Below, piece by piece: positions 7,687 to 16,064 of a DNA stretch of 35,655 nt (positions are counted from its first letter, which is position 1; each line of letters begins with the position of its first letter). A program made the translations under genes and the position numbers. The DNA comes from Oscillibacter sp. Its GTDB lineage: Bacteria > Bacillota > Clostridia > Oscillospirales > Oscillospiraceae. Below the pieces are notes generated by a model. It worked only from the letters and a program-made list of their open reading frames with translations. It searched no databases and had not been told where the DNA came from. The stretch lies in the NCBI GenBank assembly GCA_014799925.1, contig JAAVHC010000021.1, positions 1 to 35,655 on the forward strand, given 5' to 3'.

Positions 7687-7723
7687 AGGGGGGGCGGAAC
7701 TTTGTTCCGCCCCCTCGGTTTTT
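7687..7723 (+). terminator. Rho-independent terminator, nrdD transcript
   Basis: GGGGGCGGAAC - TTT - GTTCCGCCCCC is a perfect 11-bp stem (7690-7714). TCGGTTTTT follows. Confidence 0.8.
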
Positions 7724-7725
7724 AT

Positions 7726-7873
7726 GGTCTGAATTCGGCCGCACGGCTCATGCCGTGCTGGAGGGCCCCGCCGAGAAAACATGGCTTCTGATTTGAGGGC
7801 TATCAGACCAGAAACCAATGCTATTCAGTGGGGCCCTCCAGCGTGGAGTGATCCACGCGGCCGAATTTAGACC
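7726..7873. repeat. 148-bp element with 44-bp inverted ends that each fold into covarying hairpins
   Basis: The left end (7726-7769) and the inverted right end (7830-7873) match at 36 of 44 positions. Seven of the eight differences fall inside a small hairpin within each end: GC-ACGGC-TCAT-GCCGT-GC on the left, GC-GTGGA-TCAC-TCCAC-GC on the right. Three of the five inner pairs have changed on both sides so that pairing is kept. The flanks AATTCGGCCGC and GCTGGAGGGCCCC are identical. The 60-bp centre has no ORF. Confidence 0.8.
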
Positions 7874-7884
7874 CAAAAGGTACA

Positions 7885-7910
7885 GGGCGCGGTTCATATG
7901 AACCGCGCCC
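7885..7910 (-). terminator. Hairpin, probable terminator of the ABC transporter operon
   Basis: GGGCGCGGTTC - ATAT - GAACCGCGCCC is a perfect 11-bp stem. On the minus strand it is followed by TGTACCTTTTGG. The weak T-tract lowers certainty. Confidence 0.55.
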
Positions 7911-7955
7911 TTGGCATTTCAGAATGGTAAGCACTTCCGCCGGATGCACCCGAAA

Positions 7956-8014
7956 GCAAGCCGCAGGCTTGCGCAAAAATTTCTTTTGATACTTTTCTTT
8001 TTAAAGAAAAGTAT
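7956..8014 (-). repeat. Intergenic hairpin module, copy 6 (inverted relative to copy 5)
   Basis: Read on the minus strand: an 11-bp ATACTTTTC hairpin (8014-7989), TCAAAAG, the same GCAAGCC...GGCTTGC hairpin (7972-7956), then CTTTCGGGTGCATCCGGCGG. The layout and much of the sequence match copy 5, so copies 5 and 6 bound a 445-bp noncoding block. Confidence 0.75.
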
Positions 8015-8042
8015 GTATACCTCATGTATGCCTCCCGGCAGT

Positions 8043-8837
8043 TTACTCCTTGGAAATATCCATCCCGAAGTACTTCATCGACAGCTCGCTCAGCGTGCCG
8101 TCGGCGTGGAGCTCCGCCAGCGCGTCGTTAATGGCGGAGACCAGGGCGGCTTCGCCCTTGGGGACGGGGATGGCGATCAGGGTGGATTCGGGGGCCAGGC
8201 AGGCGATCCGGATATCGGCGTCGGGGTGGGCTTTCAGGTAGTCGTAATAGCTGACCTCGGCGTTGAGGGTGGCGTCGATACGGCCGGAGAAGAGAAGCTC
8301 GAAGGTCTGGTTCAGGTCGTCTACGCCGGTGACGTCCGCGCCGTACTGCTCCGCCAGCTTGGCGTAGGTGCTGGTGATGGTGTTGGCGGTGTGTTTACCC
8401 GCCAGGTCCTCCAGAGTGGTGATATCGGCGTTGTCGTTTTTGACGATGACGGCAGTGCGGTCATAGGCGTAGGGATCACTGAAATCATACTTCCGGGAGC
8501 GCTCCTCGTCGACGCCTACGCCGTTGACCATGATGTCATACCGTCCGGCCTCCAGACCGGCCAGAAGGCCGTCAAACTCGCCCTCCACAAACGTGGCCCT
8601 GACGCCCAGTTTTTCCGCGATGCGCTGGGCGACCTCCACGTCGTAGCCGACCAGCTTGTCGCTCTCATCGTGGTAAGTCCAGGGGGCCCAGGTGCCCTCC
8701 ATGGCGACTGTGATCTCGCCCTTCTCCCTGATCCGGGAGAGGAGGTCGCCGGATTTCTCCTGGCCGCCGTCCTGTCCGCAGCCCGCCAGAAGAAGCAGAC
8801 CCGCCAGCAGCATGGATACAAAGGTTTTACGATTCAT
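8043..8837 (-). CDS. Amino acid ABC transporter, substrate-binding lipoprotein
   Basis: This 264-residue family 3 solute-binding protein starts with a lipoprotein signal (MNRKTF, hydrophobic core, LLLLAGC lipobox, lipidated Cys at about 19). The two-lobed fold follows: ITVAMEGTWAPWTYHDE, LVGYDVEVAQRIAEKLG, FDGLLAGLEAGRYDIMVNGV, then DFSDPYAYDRTAVIVK. This is the cystine/glutamine-type subfamily. It sits on the outer face of the membrane and delivers a polar amino acid to the permease. An AAAGGAG site lies upstream with slightly long spacing. It is the third gene of the operon. Substrate cannot be fixed from sequence; cystine or a neutral amino acid is plausible. Confidence 0.92.
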   Translation of the reverse strand: MNRKTFVSMLLAGLLLLAGCGQDGGQEKSGDLLSRIREKGEITVAMEGTWAPWTYHDESDKLVGYDVEVAQRIAEKLGVRATFVEGEFDGLLAGLEAGRYDIMVNGVGVDEERSRKYDFSDPYAYDRTAVIVKNDNADITTLEDLAGKHTANTITSTYAKLAEQYGADVTGVDDLNQTFELLFSGRIDATLNAEVSYYDYLKAHPDADIRIACLAPESTLIAIPVPKGEAALVSAINDALAELHADGTLSELSMKYFGMDISKE

Positions 8838-8871
8838 GATAAAATATCTCCTTTACATATACATATTTTCA

Positions 8872-9630
8872 TTATATTGAGTCGTCCGCCGTCCCGGCGG
8901 AACGGACCGTCCGCAGAAACGCCCTGGACCGCTCCTCCCTGGGACTCTCAAAGAACGCACGGGAGGGAGCCTCCTCCACTACCACGCCGTCCTCCATAAA
9001 AATCACCCTGTTGGACACGGTCCGGGCAAATCCCATCTCATGGGTAACCACCAGCATGGTCATTCCCTCGTCCGCCAGCTGCCGCATCACCGCCAGCACC
9101 TCTCCCGTCAGCTCCGGGTCCAGAGCGGAGGTGGGCTCGTCAAAGAAGATGATCTCCGGGTTCGCGGCAATGGCGCGGGCAATGGCCACCCGCTGCTGCT
9201 GCCCGCCGGAAAGCTGGTGGGGATAGTGGTTCTCCCGGTCGGCCATGCCCACCTTCTCCAGGGCCCTCCTGGCAATGGAGACCGCCTGGTCCCTGGGCGT
9301 CTTCCGGGCAATCACCAGCCCTTCCGTTACATTTTGCAGGGCGGTCTTATTGCGGAACAGGTTGTAGTCCTGAAAAACGAAGGCGGTTTTCTTCCGCAGC
9401 CGGGCGGCGTCCCGTCTGGCCATGCCGGCCAGCGGAAAGGTCTCCCCGTCAAAGGTCATGGTCCCGCCGTCGGCGGTCTCCAGAAAATTCATGCACCGCA
9501 GCAGCGTGGTCTTGCCGGAGCCGCTGGGCCCCAGGATGGCGACCACGTCCCCCTGCTCCACGCGGAGGCTGACGCCCTTCAGGACTTCCAGCGGGCCAAA
9601 GGATTTTCGGATATTTTCCACTTGCAGCAT
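8872..9630 (-). CDS. Amino acid ABC transporter, ATP-binding protein (GlnQ/TcyC type)
   Basis: This 252-residue ATPase has Walker [10 protein letters not shown] (about 34-42), Q-loop FVFQDYNLF, signature [14 protein letters not shown], Walker [15 protein letters not shown] and the switch histidine in VVTHEMGFA. All catalytic motifs are intact. The [10 protein letters not shown] and HEMGFAR patterns are typical of polar amino acid importers. It starts one base after the permease stop, with GAGGA in the end of the permease gene as ribosome binding site. It would form a dimer powering import with the permease. Confidence 0.94.
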   Translation of the reverse strand: MLQVENIRKSFGPLEVLKGVSLRVEQGDVVAILGPSGSGKTTLLRCMNFLETADGGTMTFDGETFPLAGMARRDAARLRKKTAFVFQDYNLFRNKTALQNVTEGLVIARKTPRDQAVSIARRALEKVGMADRENHYPHQLSGGQQQRVAIARAIAANPEIIFFDEPTSALDPELTGEVLAVMRQLADEGMTMLVVTHEMGFARTVSNRVIFMEDGVVVEEAPSRAFFESPREERSRAFLRTVRSAGTADDSI

Positions 9631-9631
9631 A

Positions 9632-10303
9632 TCACGTTTCCTCGTAGATGTTCAGCTTTTTCTCCCCCACGCTCTGAAGTTTGGTCAGTACCGTGGAAAA
9701 CAGCAGATAGATGAGTCCCACCTCTATGTACAGCGCCAGAGGCTCATAGGTCCGGGCCACGATCTTCTGGGTGGCCATGAACATCTCCGCCACCGTGATG
9801 TTGGCGGCCAGGGAGGTGTCCTTTACCATGGCGATCAGGGAGTTGGACAGGGAGGGAAAGGCGGTCCGCGCGGCCTGGGGCAGAATGATCCGCCGCATGG
9901 TCTGCATATAGCTCATCCCCACGCAGTATCCGGCCTCCAGCTGTCCCACCGGCACCGACTCCAGGGCGGCCCGGATGATCTCGGCGCAGTAGGCGCCCTC
10001 ATTCAGGGAAAAGACGATGACCGCCGCCGGAAAAGGGTCGATGACCACGCCCAGTCTGGGCAGGCCGTAGAACACCACATACAGCTGCACCAGCAGCGGC
10101 GTCCCCCGCGCCACCCAGATATAAAACCGGGACAGCTGCTTCAGGCCCCGGACATTGGCGAATTGAACCAACGCCGCCGCCGCCGCGATGATCAGCGCCA
10201 GGAAAAAGGCTATGGCGGTCAGCGGGATGGTCATGGTAAGCCCCGGCAATAGAATTTTCCAGAAGGAATCCGCCAGAATCCCCGCCAGCCGTTCGTCGAT
10301 CAT
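9632..10303 (-). CDS. Amino acid ABC transporter, permease
   Basis: This 223-residue inner-membrane permease of the His/Glu/Gln/Arg family has about five membrane segments. It carries the EAA loop that docks the ATPase ([31 protein letters not shown]) and the family motif [17 protein letters not shown]. The start at 10303 is preferred: an AGGAG site precedes it, and the open frame upstream to 10414 would run through the promoter (10386-10414). It is the first gene of a permease-ATPase-binding protein operon facing away from the LysR gene. Confidence 0.92.
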   Translation of the reverse strand: MIDERLAGILADSFWKILLPGLTMTIPLTAIAFFLALIIAAAAALVQFANVRGLKQLSRFYIWVARGTPLLVQLYVVFYGLPRLGVVIDPFPAAVIVFSLNEGAYCAEIIRAALESVPVGQLEAGYCVGMSYMQTMRRIILPQAARTAFPSLSNSLIAMVKDTSLAANITVAEMFMATQKIVARTYEPLALYIEVGLIYLLFSTVLTKLQSVGEKKLNIYEET

Positions 10304-10385
10304 CTCGCTCAGCTCTCCTTTCCATGCGCTCCCGGCGGGCCGGACCTCCGGCCGCGCGCAGGCCGCTTCTGCCTTCCAACCTGTT

Positions 10386-10414
10386 ATTATAAAACGGACG
10401 GGATGAAATATCAA
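10386..10414 (-). promoter_or_regulatory. Promoter of the amino acid ABC operon
   Basis: Minus-strand TTGATA - 17 bp - TATAAT. Transcription should begin near 10379. The palindrome at 10450-10469 is centred about 80 bp upstream of that start, a normal position for a LysR-type activator. Confidence 0.75.
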
Positions 10415-10441
10415 ATGCTTATATCAAATAGCCTGGCATAC

Positions 10442-10471
10442 TTGACGAGTATACCAGACCGGTGGTATAGT
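10442..10471 (+). promoter_or_regulatory. LysR-gene promoter with embedded operator
   Basis: TTGACG (10442-10447) - 18 bp - TATAGT (10466-10471). The perfect palindrome TATACCA-N6-TGGTATA (10450-10469) lies between and over these boxes and contains the T-N11-A core of LysR sites. Binding there would block the regulator's own promoter and could activate the divergent ABC promoter. Confidence 0.7.
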
Positions 10472-10500
10472 GGAGAAAAAAGAAGGGGGATGAATCCGCC

Positions 10501-11385
10501 ATGGAACTGCGGGTGCTGCGGTATTTTCTGGCCGTTGCCCAAGAGGAGAGTATCTCCGGCGCGGCGGAATATCTGCATCTGACCCAGCCCACCCTGTCCC
10601 GGCAGCTGATGGACCTGGAGGCGGAGCTTGGAAAAAAGCTGTTTATCCGGGGCAGCCGGAAGGTCAGCCTGACGGAAGACGGCATCCTGCTTCGCAAGCG
10701 GGCCGGCGAGATCGTGGAGCTGGTAGAGAAAACGGAATCGGAATTCTGGGGAACGGACGAGGCCGTGGCCGGGGACGTGTATATCGGCGGCGGCGAGAGC
10801 GAGGCCATGCGTCTGATCGCCCGCGCCGCCAGGGATCTGCACCGCGGCTTTCCCAACGTCCGCTATCATCTCTTCAGCGGCAACGCCAACGACGTATGCG
10901 AGCGTCTGGACCGGGGATGTCTGGATTTCGGCATCCTGCTGGAGCCCGGCGACCTGAAGCGGTACGACTATATCAAGCTGCCCGTCACAGATGTCTGGGG
11001 CGTGCTGATGCGGAAGGACAGCCCTCTGGCCGCCCTGGAGCGGATTCATCCGGAGGATCTGCGGGACAAGCCCCTGCTGCTCTCCCGGCAGTCCATCTGC
11101 AAGGACAGCCTGTCCTCCTGGTTCGGCCAGGAATATTCCTCCCTGCATACGGTGGCAACCTACAATCTGATTTATAACGCCTCCCTGATGGTGGAGGAGG
11201 GGCTGGGCTACGCCCTGGCGCTGGACCATCTGGTGAACACCACGGGCAGCAGCCAGCTGTGCTTCCGCCCGCTGGAGCCCAGAGCCGACGTGGCGCTGTA
11301 TGTGGTCTGGAAAAAATTTCAGATTTTCTCCAAGGCCGCGGCCAGGTTTCTGAGCGTCCTCCAGGAAAACGCGGCGCGGAAATGA
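10501..11385 (+). CDS. LysR-family transcriptional regulator
   Basis: This 294-residue protein has an N-terminal winged helix-turn-helix (MELRVLRYFLAVAQEESISGAAEYLHLTQPTLSRQ) and a linker helix. A periplasmic-binding-like effector domain follows (from about 90: GDVYIGGGESEAMRLIARAARDL, then LDFGILLEPGD). It is divergent from the amino acid ABC operon with a palindromic operator between them, so it probably senses the imported amino acid or a derivative. An AAGGGGG site precedes the ATG. Length and domain order are normal for the family. Confidence 0.93.
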   Translation: MELRVLRYFLAVAQEESISGAAEYLHLTQPTLSRQLMDLEAELGKKLFIRGSRKVSLTEDGILLRKRAGEIVELVEKTESEFWGTDEAVAGDVYIGGGESEAMRLIARAARDLHRGFPNVRYHLFSGNANDVCERLDRGCLDFGILLEPGDLKRYDYIKLPVTDVWGVLMRKDSPLAALERIHPEDLRDKPLLLSRQSICKDSLSSWFGQEYSSLHTVATYNLIYNASLMVEEGLGYALALDHLVNTTGSSQLCFRPLEPRADVALYVVWKKFQIFSKAAARFLSVLQENAARK

Positions 11386-11435
11386 GTCCCGTCCCGCGGC
11401 GCCCTGTTCAGGCGGCGTAAAATCTCTCCCCGGGC

Positions 11436-11464
11436 TTTACAAATTGGAATTTTTGTTCTATAAT
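11436..11464 (+). promoter_or_regulatory. Promoter of the SLOG-family gene
   Basis: TTTACA - 17 bp - TATAAT. The -10 lies downstream of an in-frame ATG at 11444, which excludes that codon as the start. Confidence 0.7.
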
Positions 11465-11500
11465 AAGCGCAGACGACAGAAACGGGGGAGGTGTTGCGCC

Positions 11501-12013
11501 GTGAGAGGACGGCCATGTACCTGCTGCTTTACCGGCCACCGGCCGGAGAAGCTGCCCTGGGGAACCAATGAGACGGATCCCCGGTGCGCTGCGCTGAAGA
11601 AAAAGCTGTACGACGCGGTGGAGGCCGCCTATGAAGAGGGAATGCGGCATTTTATCTGCGGCATGGCGCGGGGGTGCGATTTCTATTTTGCCGAGTCGGT
11701 GATCGAGCTGCGGCGGAAAAAGGGGGACGTCAGTCTGGAGGCCGCCGTCCCATGCCCGGGCCAGGCGGACGGCTGGCCGGAGGCCGACCGGTCCCGGTGG
11801 CGGTCCCTGCTGGCGCAGTGTGATCTGGAAACCCTGGTGCAGGACCGGTATACCCAGGGATGCATGCTCCGGCGGAACCGGTATATGGTGGATCACAGCG
11901 CTCTGGTCATCGCCGTCTATGACGGCGCCAGCGGCGGCACCCGGCGGACGCTGGAGTACGCCCTGCGGCGGAAGGTCCCTTTTGTGGACATTCCTCCGGC
12001 AGGAAAAATGTAA
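11501..12013 (+). CDS. SLOG-domain protein (DUF1273/YpsA-like)
   Basis: This 170-residue protein starts at GTG 11501, with GGGGGAGG upstream and the promoter -10 at 11459. It shows the YpsA/YspA signature CCFTGHRPEKLPWG, then HFICGMARGCDFYFAESVIEL and a tail with VIAVYDGASGGTRRTLEYAL. These are the glycine-rich loops of the Rossmann-like SLOG fold, thought to bind nucleotide-derived ligands. B. subtilis YpsA has been linked to cell division and stress, but the molecular role is unknown. It is monocistronic with its own terminator. The neighbouring histidine kinase has a separate promoter. Confidence 0.88.
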   Translation: MRGRPCTCCFTGHRPEKLPWGTNETDPRCAALKKKLYDAVEAAYEEGMRHFICGMARGCDFYFAESVIELRRKKGDVSLEAAVPCPGQADGWPEADRSRWRSLLAQCDLETLVQDRYTQGCMLRRNRYMVDHSALVIAVYDGASGGTRRTLEYALRRKVPFVDIPPAGKM

Positions 12014-12016
12014 ACA

Positions 12017-12049
12017 GCGGACGGCCCGGCGGGCCGTCCGCAATTTTAA
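12017..12049 (+). terminator. Rho-independent terminator after the SLOG gene
   Basis: GCGGACGGCCC - GGC - GGGCCGTCCGC is a perfect 11-bp stem. AATTTTAATTT follows. Confidence 0.8.
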
Positions 12050-12062
12050 TTTCAGCAATCTC

Positions 12063-12091
12063 TTGCATATTATCCGCGGTTGATATATACT
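12063..12091 (+). promoter_or_regulatory. Promoter of the hybrid histidine kinase
   Basis: TTGCAT - 17 bp - TATACT, giving a leader of about 120 nt before the ATG at 12220. No clear regulatory fold is seen in the leader. Confidence 0.55.
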
Positions 12092-12219
12092 GTTTTCTGC
12101 AAGACGTTCCCCCTGTCCTTTTCCCTGTTTACAGAAAAACAGCTTCTTTCGGACAGCGGCGTCTTTCCCGGCCCCATCCGATTTTTGAGCAATTTATCTA
12201 TCATGAGGATATTAACAAA

Positions 12220-15200
12220 ATGAAAATCACACAGACATCAACCGTACAACGCGGAAAACGAATGGTCGCATTGCTGGTATGCCTGTTTCTCTTTTTATCG
12301 GCCCCTGTAACGGCAAGCGCGGCGGAGCGGGCAAACAACCGGACCGTGAGGGCGGGCGTTTTCTATTTCGACGGCTATCACATGAAGGACTTGAACGGCA
12401 GCCTTACCGGGTACGGCATGGAATTTTTGAACCTTGTCTCTCAATACTCCCATCTGAACTTCTCGTTTGTTGGGTATGACCAGTCCTGGGAGGATATGCA
12501 GGCCATGCTGGACCGCGGCGAGATCGACGTGGTGACGTCCGCCCGAAAAACGTCGCAGCGGGAAGAAAAGTACGCCTTCTCCCTCCCCATCGGAAGGAAC
12601 AGCACGGTCCTGTCCATTCAGGCCGGCAACACCCGCCAGCGTTCCGGCGATTATGCCACCTACGACGGCATCACGGTGGGGGTCCTGTCCGGAAGCAGTC
12701 AGAACCAGAGCCTGGCTGAGTTTGCCCGGGAAAACGGCTTTTCCTACCATGCCAGGGTGTACGCCGACTCCGACAGGATGGCGGAGGACCTGCAGAACGG
12801 GACCATTGACGCCGTTCTCTCCAGCAACCTGAGGAGGACGAAAAACGAAAAAACGCTGGACATCATCGAAACGGATTATTTTTACGCCATTGTCCGGAAA
12901 GAGGATACAGAGCTGCTGGCGGAGATCAATTATGCCATTGACCAGATGAACGTCAACGAGGGAGACTGGTCAAACGTTCTGTATTACAAATATTACGGAA
13001 ACAATTCCTCCTCGACGCTCTCCTATACGGAGCGCGAGCTGGCTTACATCCAGGATGTGGCCGCGGGCCGCAAACAGATCACCGTCACCTCCATGGGCGA
13101 CCGGAAGCCCTACTCCTATGTGGAGGACGGCGAGCTGAAGGGGATTCTGCCGGACTACTTTGCCCGGCTGATGGAGCTGGCCGGGCTGCCCTATGAGACC
13201 GTTGTGCCGGGCGACCGGTCGGAGTATTACGCCCTTGTGGACAACGACGGAGTGGACGTCGTCATTGACTGGCGGCAGGAAGAGCTGCATACCGACGAGT
13301 TCGCGCGAAACGGATTTTATACCGACGCCTATCTGAACACCGGAGTCGCGCTGGTGACCCGCAAGGATTTCAGCGGCAGGATCAATACCCTGGCGGTTGC
13401 GGACCTTCTGGGGGACCTTGCCATTGAGCAGGACATGATCGGAAACGCCGAGGTCCTGACCTGCCAGACCAAGGAGAGCGCCCTGCAGGCCGTTCTGAAC
13501 GGGAAGGCGGACGCCACTTATGTCTACACCTATACGGCACAGTCCTTTGTGAACAATAATCCTACCGCGTCGCTGCAATACAGCATGGTCGATTCCATGC
13601 GCTTCGACTTCAAGATGTACGTCAGGAACAGCTGCGACCATGAGCTCATTACCATCCTGAACAAGTGCATCGAGCAGATGCCGGGCGACGTCATAAGCCA
13701 GCTCATCACAGCGTACACCGCCAACATGTCCAGCAATGTGTCCTTCAGCCAGTATATGCGGGCGCACCCGGAGATTGTCGTCCTGGCGTCCCTGCTGGCC
13801 GCCGCGACCATCAGCGTGATCATCTCCCTCTACCTGCGCTCCCGGTGGAACCAGAGGCTGCTCCAAACCACGGAGCACGCCAACCGGAAGCTGGAGGAGC
13901 AGCTCGCCGTCGTCAACACGCTGAGCCGGGATTATCTCAACGTCTACGCGGTCAACGCCAGGCGCGACGCCGCCAGGGTGGTAAAGCTGGCGGGTTACGT
14001 GGCCCCCGGATTGGACCCGAATTCCAAGGAAGAGGTTTCCTACACCGATTTCATGCTGGATTATATCAATAACCGCGTTTTCTCCGAGGACCGGGAGTAT
14101 CTGACCGAGGCCCTCGCGCTGGACACGGTGATCGAAAAGCTGGGCGCCGGCACGGAATATTCCGGAAGCTACCGGGTGCTGGCCGATGACGCGATACATA
14201 CGTTCCAGTTCATTTGCGCGACGCATCTGAAAGCGGATGGAAGCTTCCAGGATCCGGGCAACTTTTTCCTGCTTGGGTTCCGCAACATTGACGAGGTCGT
14301 CAGCAGGGACCAGGAGCAGAAGGCGGTCCTGGAGGCGGCCCTGGCGGAAGCGCGGCGCGCCAACGTCGCGAAAACAACCTTCCTGAACAATATGTCCCAC
14401 GATATCCGGACGCCTATGAACGCGATCATCGGCTTTACCTCCCTGGCCCTGACCCATATTGAGAATCGGAACCAGGTGGAGGGCTACCTCGGGAAGATTC
14501 TTACCTCCAGCAAGCATCTGCTCAGTCTGATCAACGACATTCTGGACATGAGCCGCATCGAAAGCGGCAAGGTCAAGATTGAGGAAAACGAGGCCAGCCT
14601 GCCGGAGATCATGCACGACCTGAAAACCATTGTGCAGGCCGATGTGAAGGCGAAGCAGCTCTCCTTCCACGTGGACACGCTGGACGTCACAAACGAGACC
14701 ATTATCTGCGACAGGCTCCGCCTGAATCAGGTCCTGCTGAACATCCTGAGCAACGCCATGAAATATACCGGGCCCGGCGGGACGGTCAGCGTCCGCATCA
14801 TCCAGACGGACGACGCGCCGGAGGGCTGCGCCTCCTATCAGTTCCGGATCAGGGATACGGGCATCGGTATGAGCAAAGAATTTCTGGCACATATTTTCGA
14901 GCCCTTTGAGCGGGAACGTACCGCCACCGTCAGCGGCATCCAGGGGACGGGACTGGGCCTTGCCATTACCAAGAATATCGTTGACATGATGAACGGGACC
15001 ATCACCGTGACCAGCGAGGAGGGGAAGGGATCGGAATTTGTGGTGTCCTTCTGCTTCCGGGTCAAGGAAGAGGCGGACGACACGGCGTATCTGGAGAAGC
15101 TGGCGGGCCTGCGGGCGCTGGTGGTGGACGACGACACCCATACCTGCACCAGCGTGAGCAAAATGCTCTCCTCCATCGGAATAAGCTCCGACTGGACGAC

Positions 15201-15906
15201 GCGGGGAGAGGAGGCCGTTATCCGGGCGGAGTTTGCCCTGGAGCAGAACGAGCCCTTCCGCGTGTTCCTGGTTGACTGGCTGCTGCCGGATCTCAACGGC
15301 GTCGAGACGGCGCGGCGGCTGCGCAGGATTGCGGGGGAGGAAGCCGATATCATCATCCTCACCGCCTATGACTGGACCGACATTGAGGAGGAGGCCAAAG
15401 AGGCGGGCGTCACGGCATTCTGTTCCAAGCCGCTGTTTCTGTCAGAGCTTCGGGAGATCCTGACGGCGCCGTACAGGGAAATCGAGGAAGCGGAAGAGCA
15501 GGATATGTCCGCCCGGTTCCTCGCTGGCAAGAAGATTCTGCTGGTAGAGGACAACGAGCTGAACCAGGAGATTGCCAAGACGGTCCTGGAGGAGGCCGGC
15601 CTGATCATCGAAACGGCGGACGATGGAACCGAGGCCGTTGAGGCCATGAAAAGGGCCCGGCCCGGCGACTACGACCTGATCCTGATGGATATTCAGATGC
15701 CGGTGATGGACGGCTACACGGCCGCCCGGACCATCCGCGCCATGGACGACCCCGACAAAGCCGGGATCCCCATCGTGGCCATGACCGCCAACGCCTTTGA
15801 GGAGGACCGGCAGCGGGCGCTCGACGCGGGTATGGACGGTCACGTGCCGAAGCCCATTGATATTCCCAGGCTGATGGAAACCTTGAAAGAGATTTTAGCG
15901 GAGTAG
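12220..15906 (+). CDS. Hybrid sensor histidine kinase with two periplasmic binding domains and two receiver domains
   Basis: 1228 residues. A signal peptide (about 1-34) leads to two extracytoplasmic solute-binding family 3 domains (about 41-260 and 285-505). A membrane helix (about 520-542), a short coiled coil and a PAS-like domain (about 565-690) follow. The kinase core has the H-box FLNNMSHDIRTPMNAIIGF with phospho-His727, N-box NQVLLNILSNAMKYT, and G-boxes DTGIGMS and GTGLGLAI. Receiver 1 (965-1085) has phospho-acceptor Asp1019 in FLVDWLLPD. Receiver 2 (1105-1225) has Asp1157 in LILMDIQMPVMDG. There is no HPt domain, DNA-binding domain or partner regulator next door. It resembles BvgS/EvgS-type sensors of amino acids or other small molecules. 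The ribosome binding site is weak (GAGGA, about ten bases upstream). The output pathway cannot be inferred. Confidence 0.92.
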   Translation: MKITQTSTVQRGKRMVALLVCLFLFLSAPVTASAAERANNRTVRAGVFYFDGYHMKDLNGSLTGYGMEFLNLVSQYSHLNFSFVGYDQSWEDMQAMLDRGEIDVVTSARKTSQREEKYAFSLPIGRNSTVLSIQAGNTRQRSGDYATYDGITVGVLSGSSQNQSLAEFARENGFSYHARVYADSDRMAEDLQNGTIDAVLSSNLRRTKNEKTLDIIETDYFYAIVRKEDTELLAEINYAIDQMNVNEGDWSNVLYYKYYGNNSSSTLSYTERELAYIQDVAAGRKQITVTSMGDRKPYSYVEDGELKGILPDYFARLMELAGLPYETVVPGDRSEYYALVDNDGVDVVIDWRQEELHTDEFARNGFYTDAYLNTGVALVTRKDFSGRINTLAVADLLGDLAIEQDMIGNAEVLTCQTKESALQAVLNGKADATYVYTYTAQSFVNNNPTASLQYSMVDSMRFDFKMYVRNSCDHELITILNKCIEQMPGDVISQLITAYTANMSSNVSFSQYMRAHPEIVVLASLLAAATISVIISLYLRSRWNQRLLQTTEHANRKLEEQLAVVNTLSRDYLNVYAVNARRDAARVVKLAGYVAPGLDPNSKEEVSYTDFMLDYINNRVFSEDREYLTEALALDTVIEKLGAGTEYSGSYRVLADDAIHTFQFICATHLKADGSFQDPGNFFLLGFRNIDEVVSRDQEQKAVLEAALAEARRANVAKTTFLNNMSHDIRTPMNAIIGFTSLALTHIENRNQVEGYLGKILTSSKHLLSLINDILDMSRIESGKVKIEENEASLPEIMHDLKTIVQADVKAKQLSFHVDTLDVTNETIICDRLRLNQVLLNILSNAMKYTGPGGTVSVRIIQTDDAPEGCASYQFRIRDTGIGMSKEFLAHIFEPFERERTATVSGIQGTGLGLAITKNIVDMMNGTITVTSEEGKGSEFVVSFCFRVKEEADDTAYLEKLAGLRALVVDDDTHTCTSVSKMLSSIGISSDWTTRGEEAVIRAEFALEQNEPFRVFLVDWLLPDLNGVETARRLRRIAGEEADIIILTAYDWTDIEEEAKEAGVTAFCSKPLFLSELREILTAPYREIEEAEEQDMSARFLAGKKILLVEDNELNQEIAKTVLEEAGLIIETADDGTEAVEAMKRARPGDYDLILMDIQMPVMDGYTAARTIRAMDDPDKAGIPIVAMTANAFEEDRQRALDAGMDGHVPKPIDIPRLMETLKEILAE

Positions 15907-15947
15907 CGGTTTTTCTATGACAGATCACTTCTTCCGCGTTCCCCATT

Positions 15948-16020
15948 TTCTCTGCCGCTTTACCGGCGGCAGAGAAAGAGGAAGGACCGGACGGCCCCTC
16001 TGGGGCCGTCCGGTCCTTCC
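15948..16020. terminator. Tandem bidirectional terminators between convergent genes
   Basis: Hairpin 1 (15948-15976) has an 11-bp stem (TTCTCTGCCGC/GCGGCAGAGAA). Hairpin 2 (15980-16020) has a perfect 19-bp stem (GGAAGGACCGGACGGCCCC) with loop TCT. They separate the kinase and the MATE gene and probably stop both transcripts. Confidence 0.75.
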
Positions 16021-16064
16021 TGTCAAATGCGACGCGTGGGAAATATGGGTTGGGAACTTTCGTC

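Noticed and set aside
12970-15141. 723-codon minus-strand open frame
   Set aside because: Antisense shadow of the hybrid kinase with no recognisable domain.
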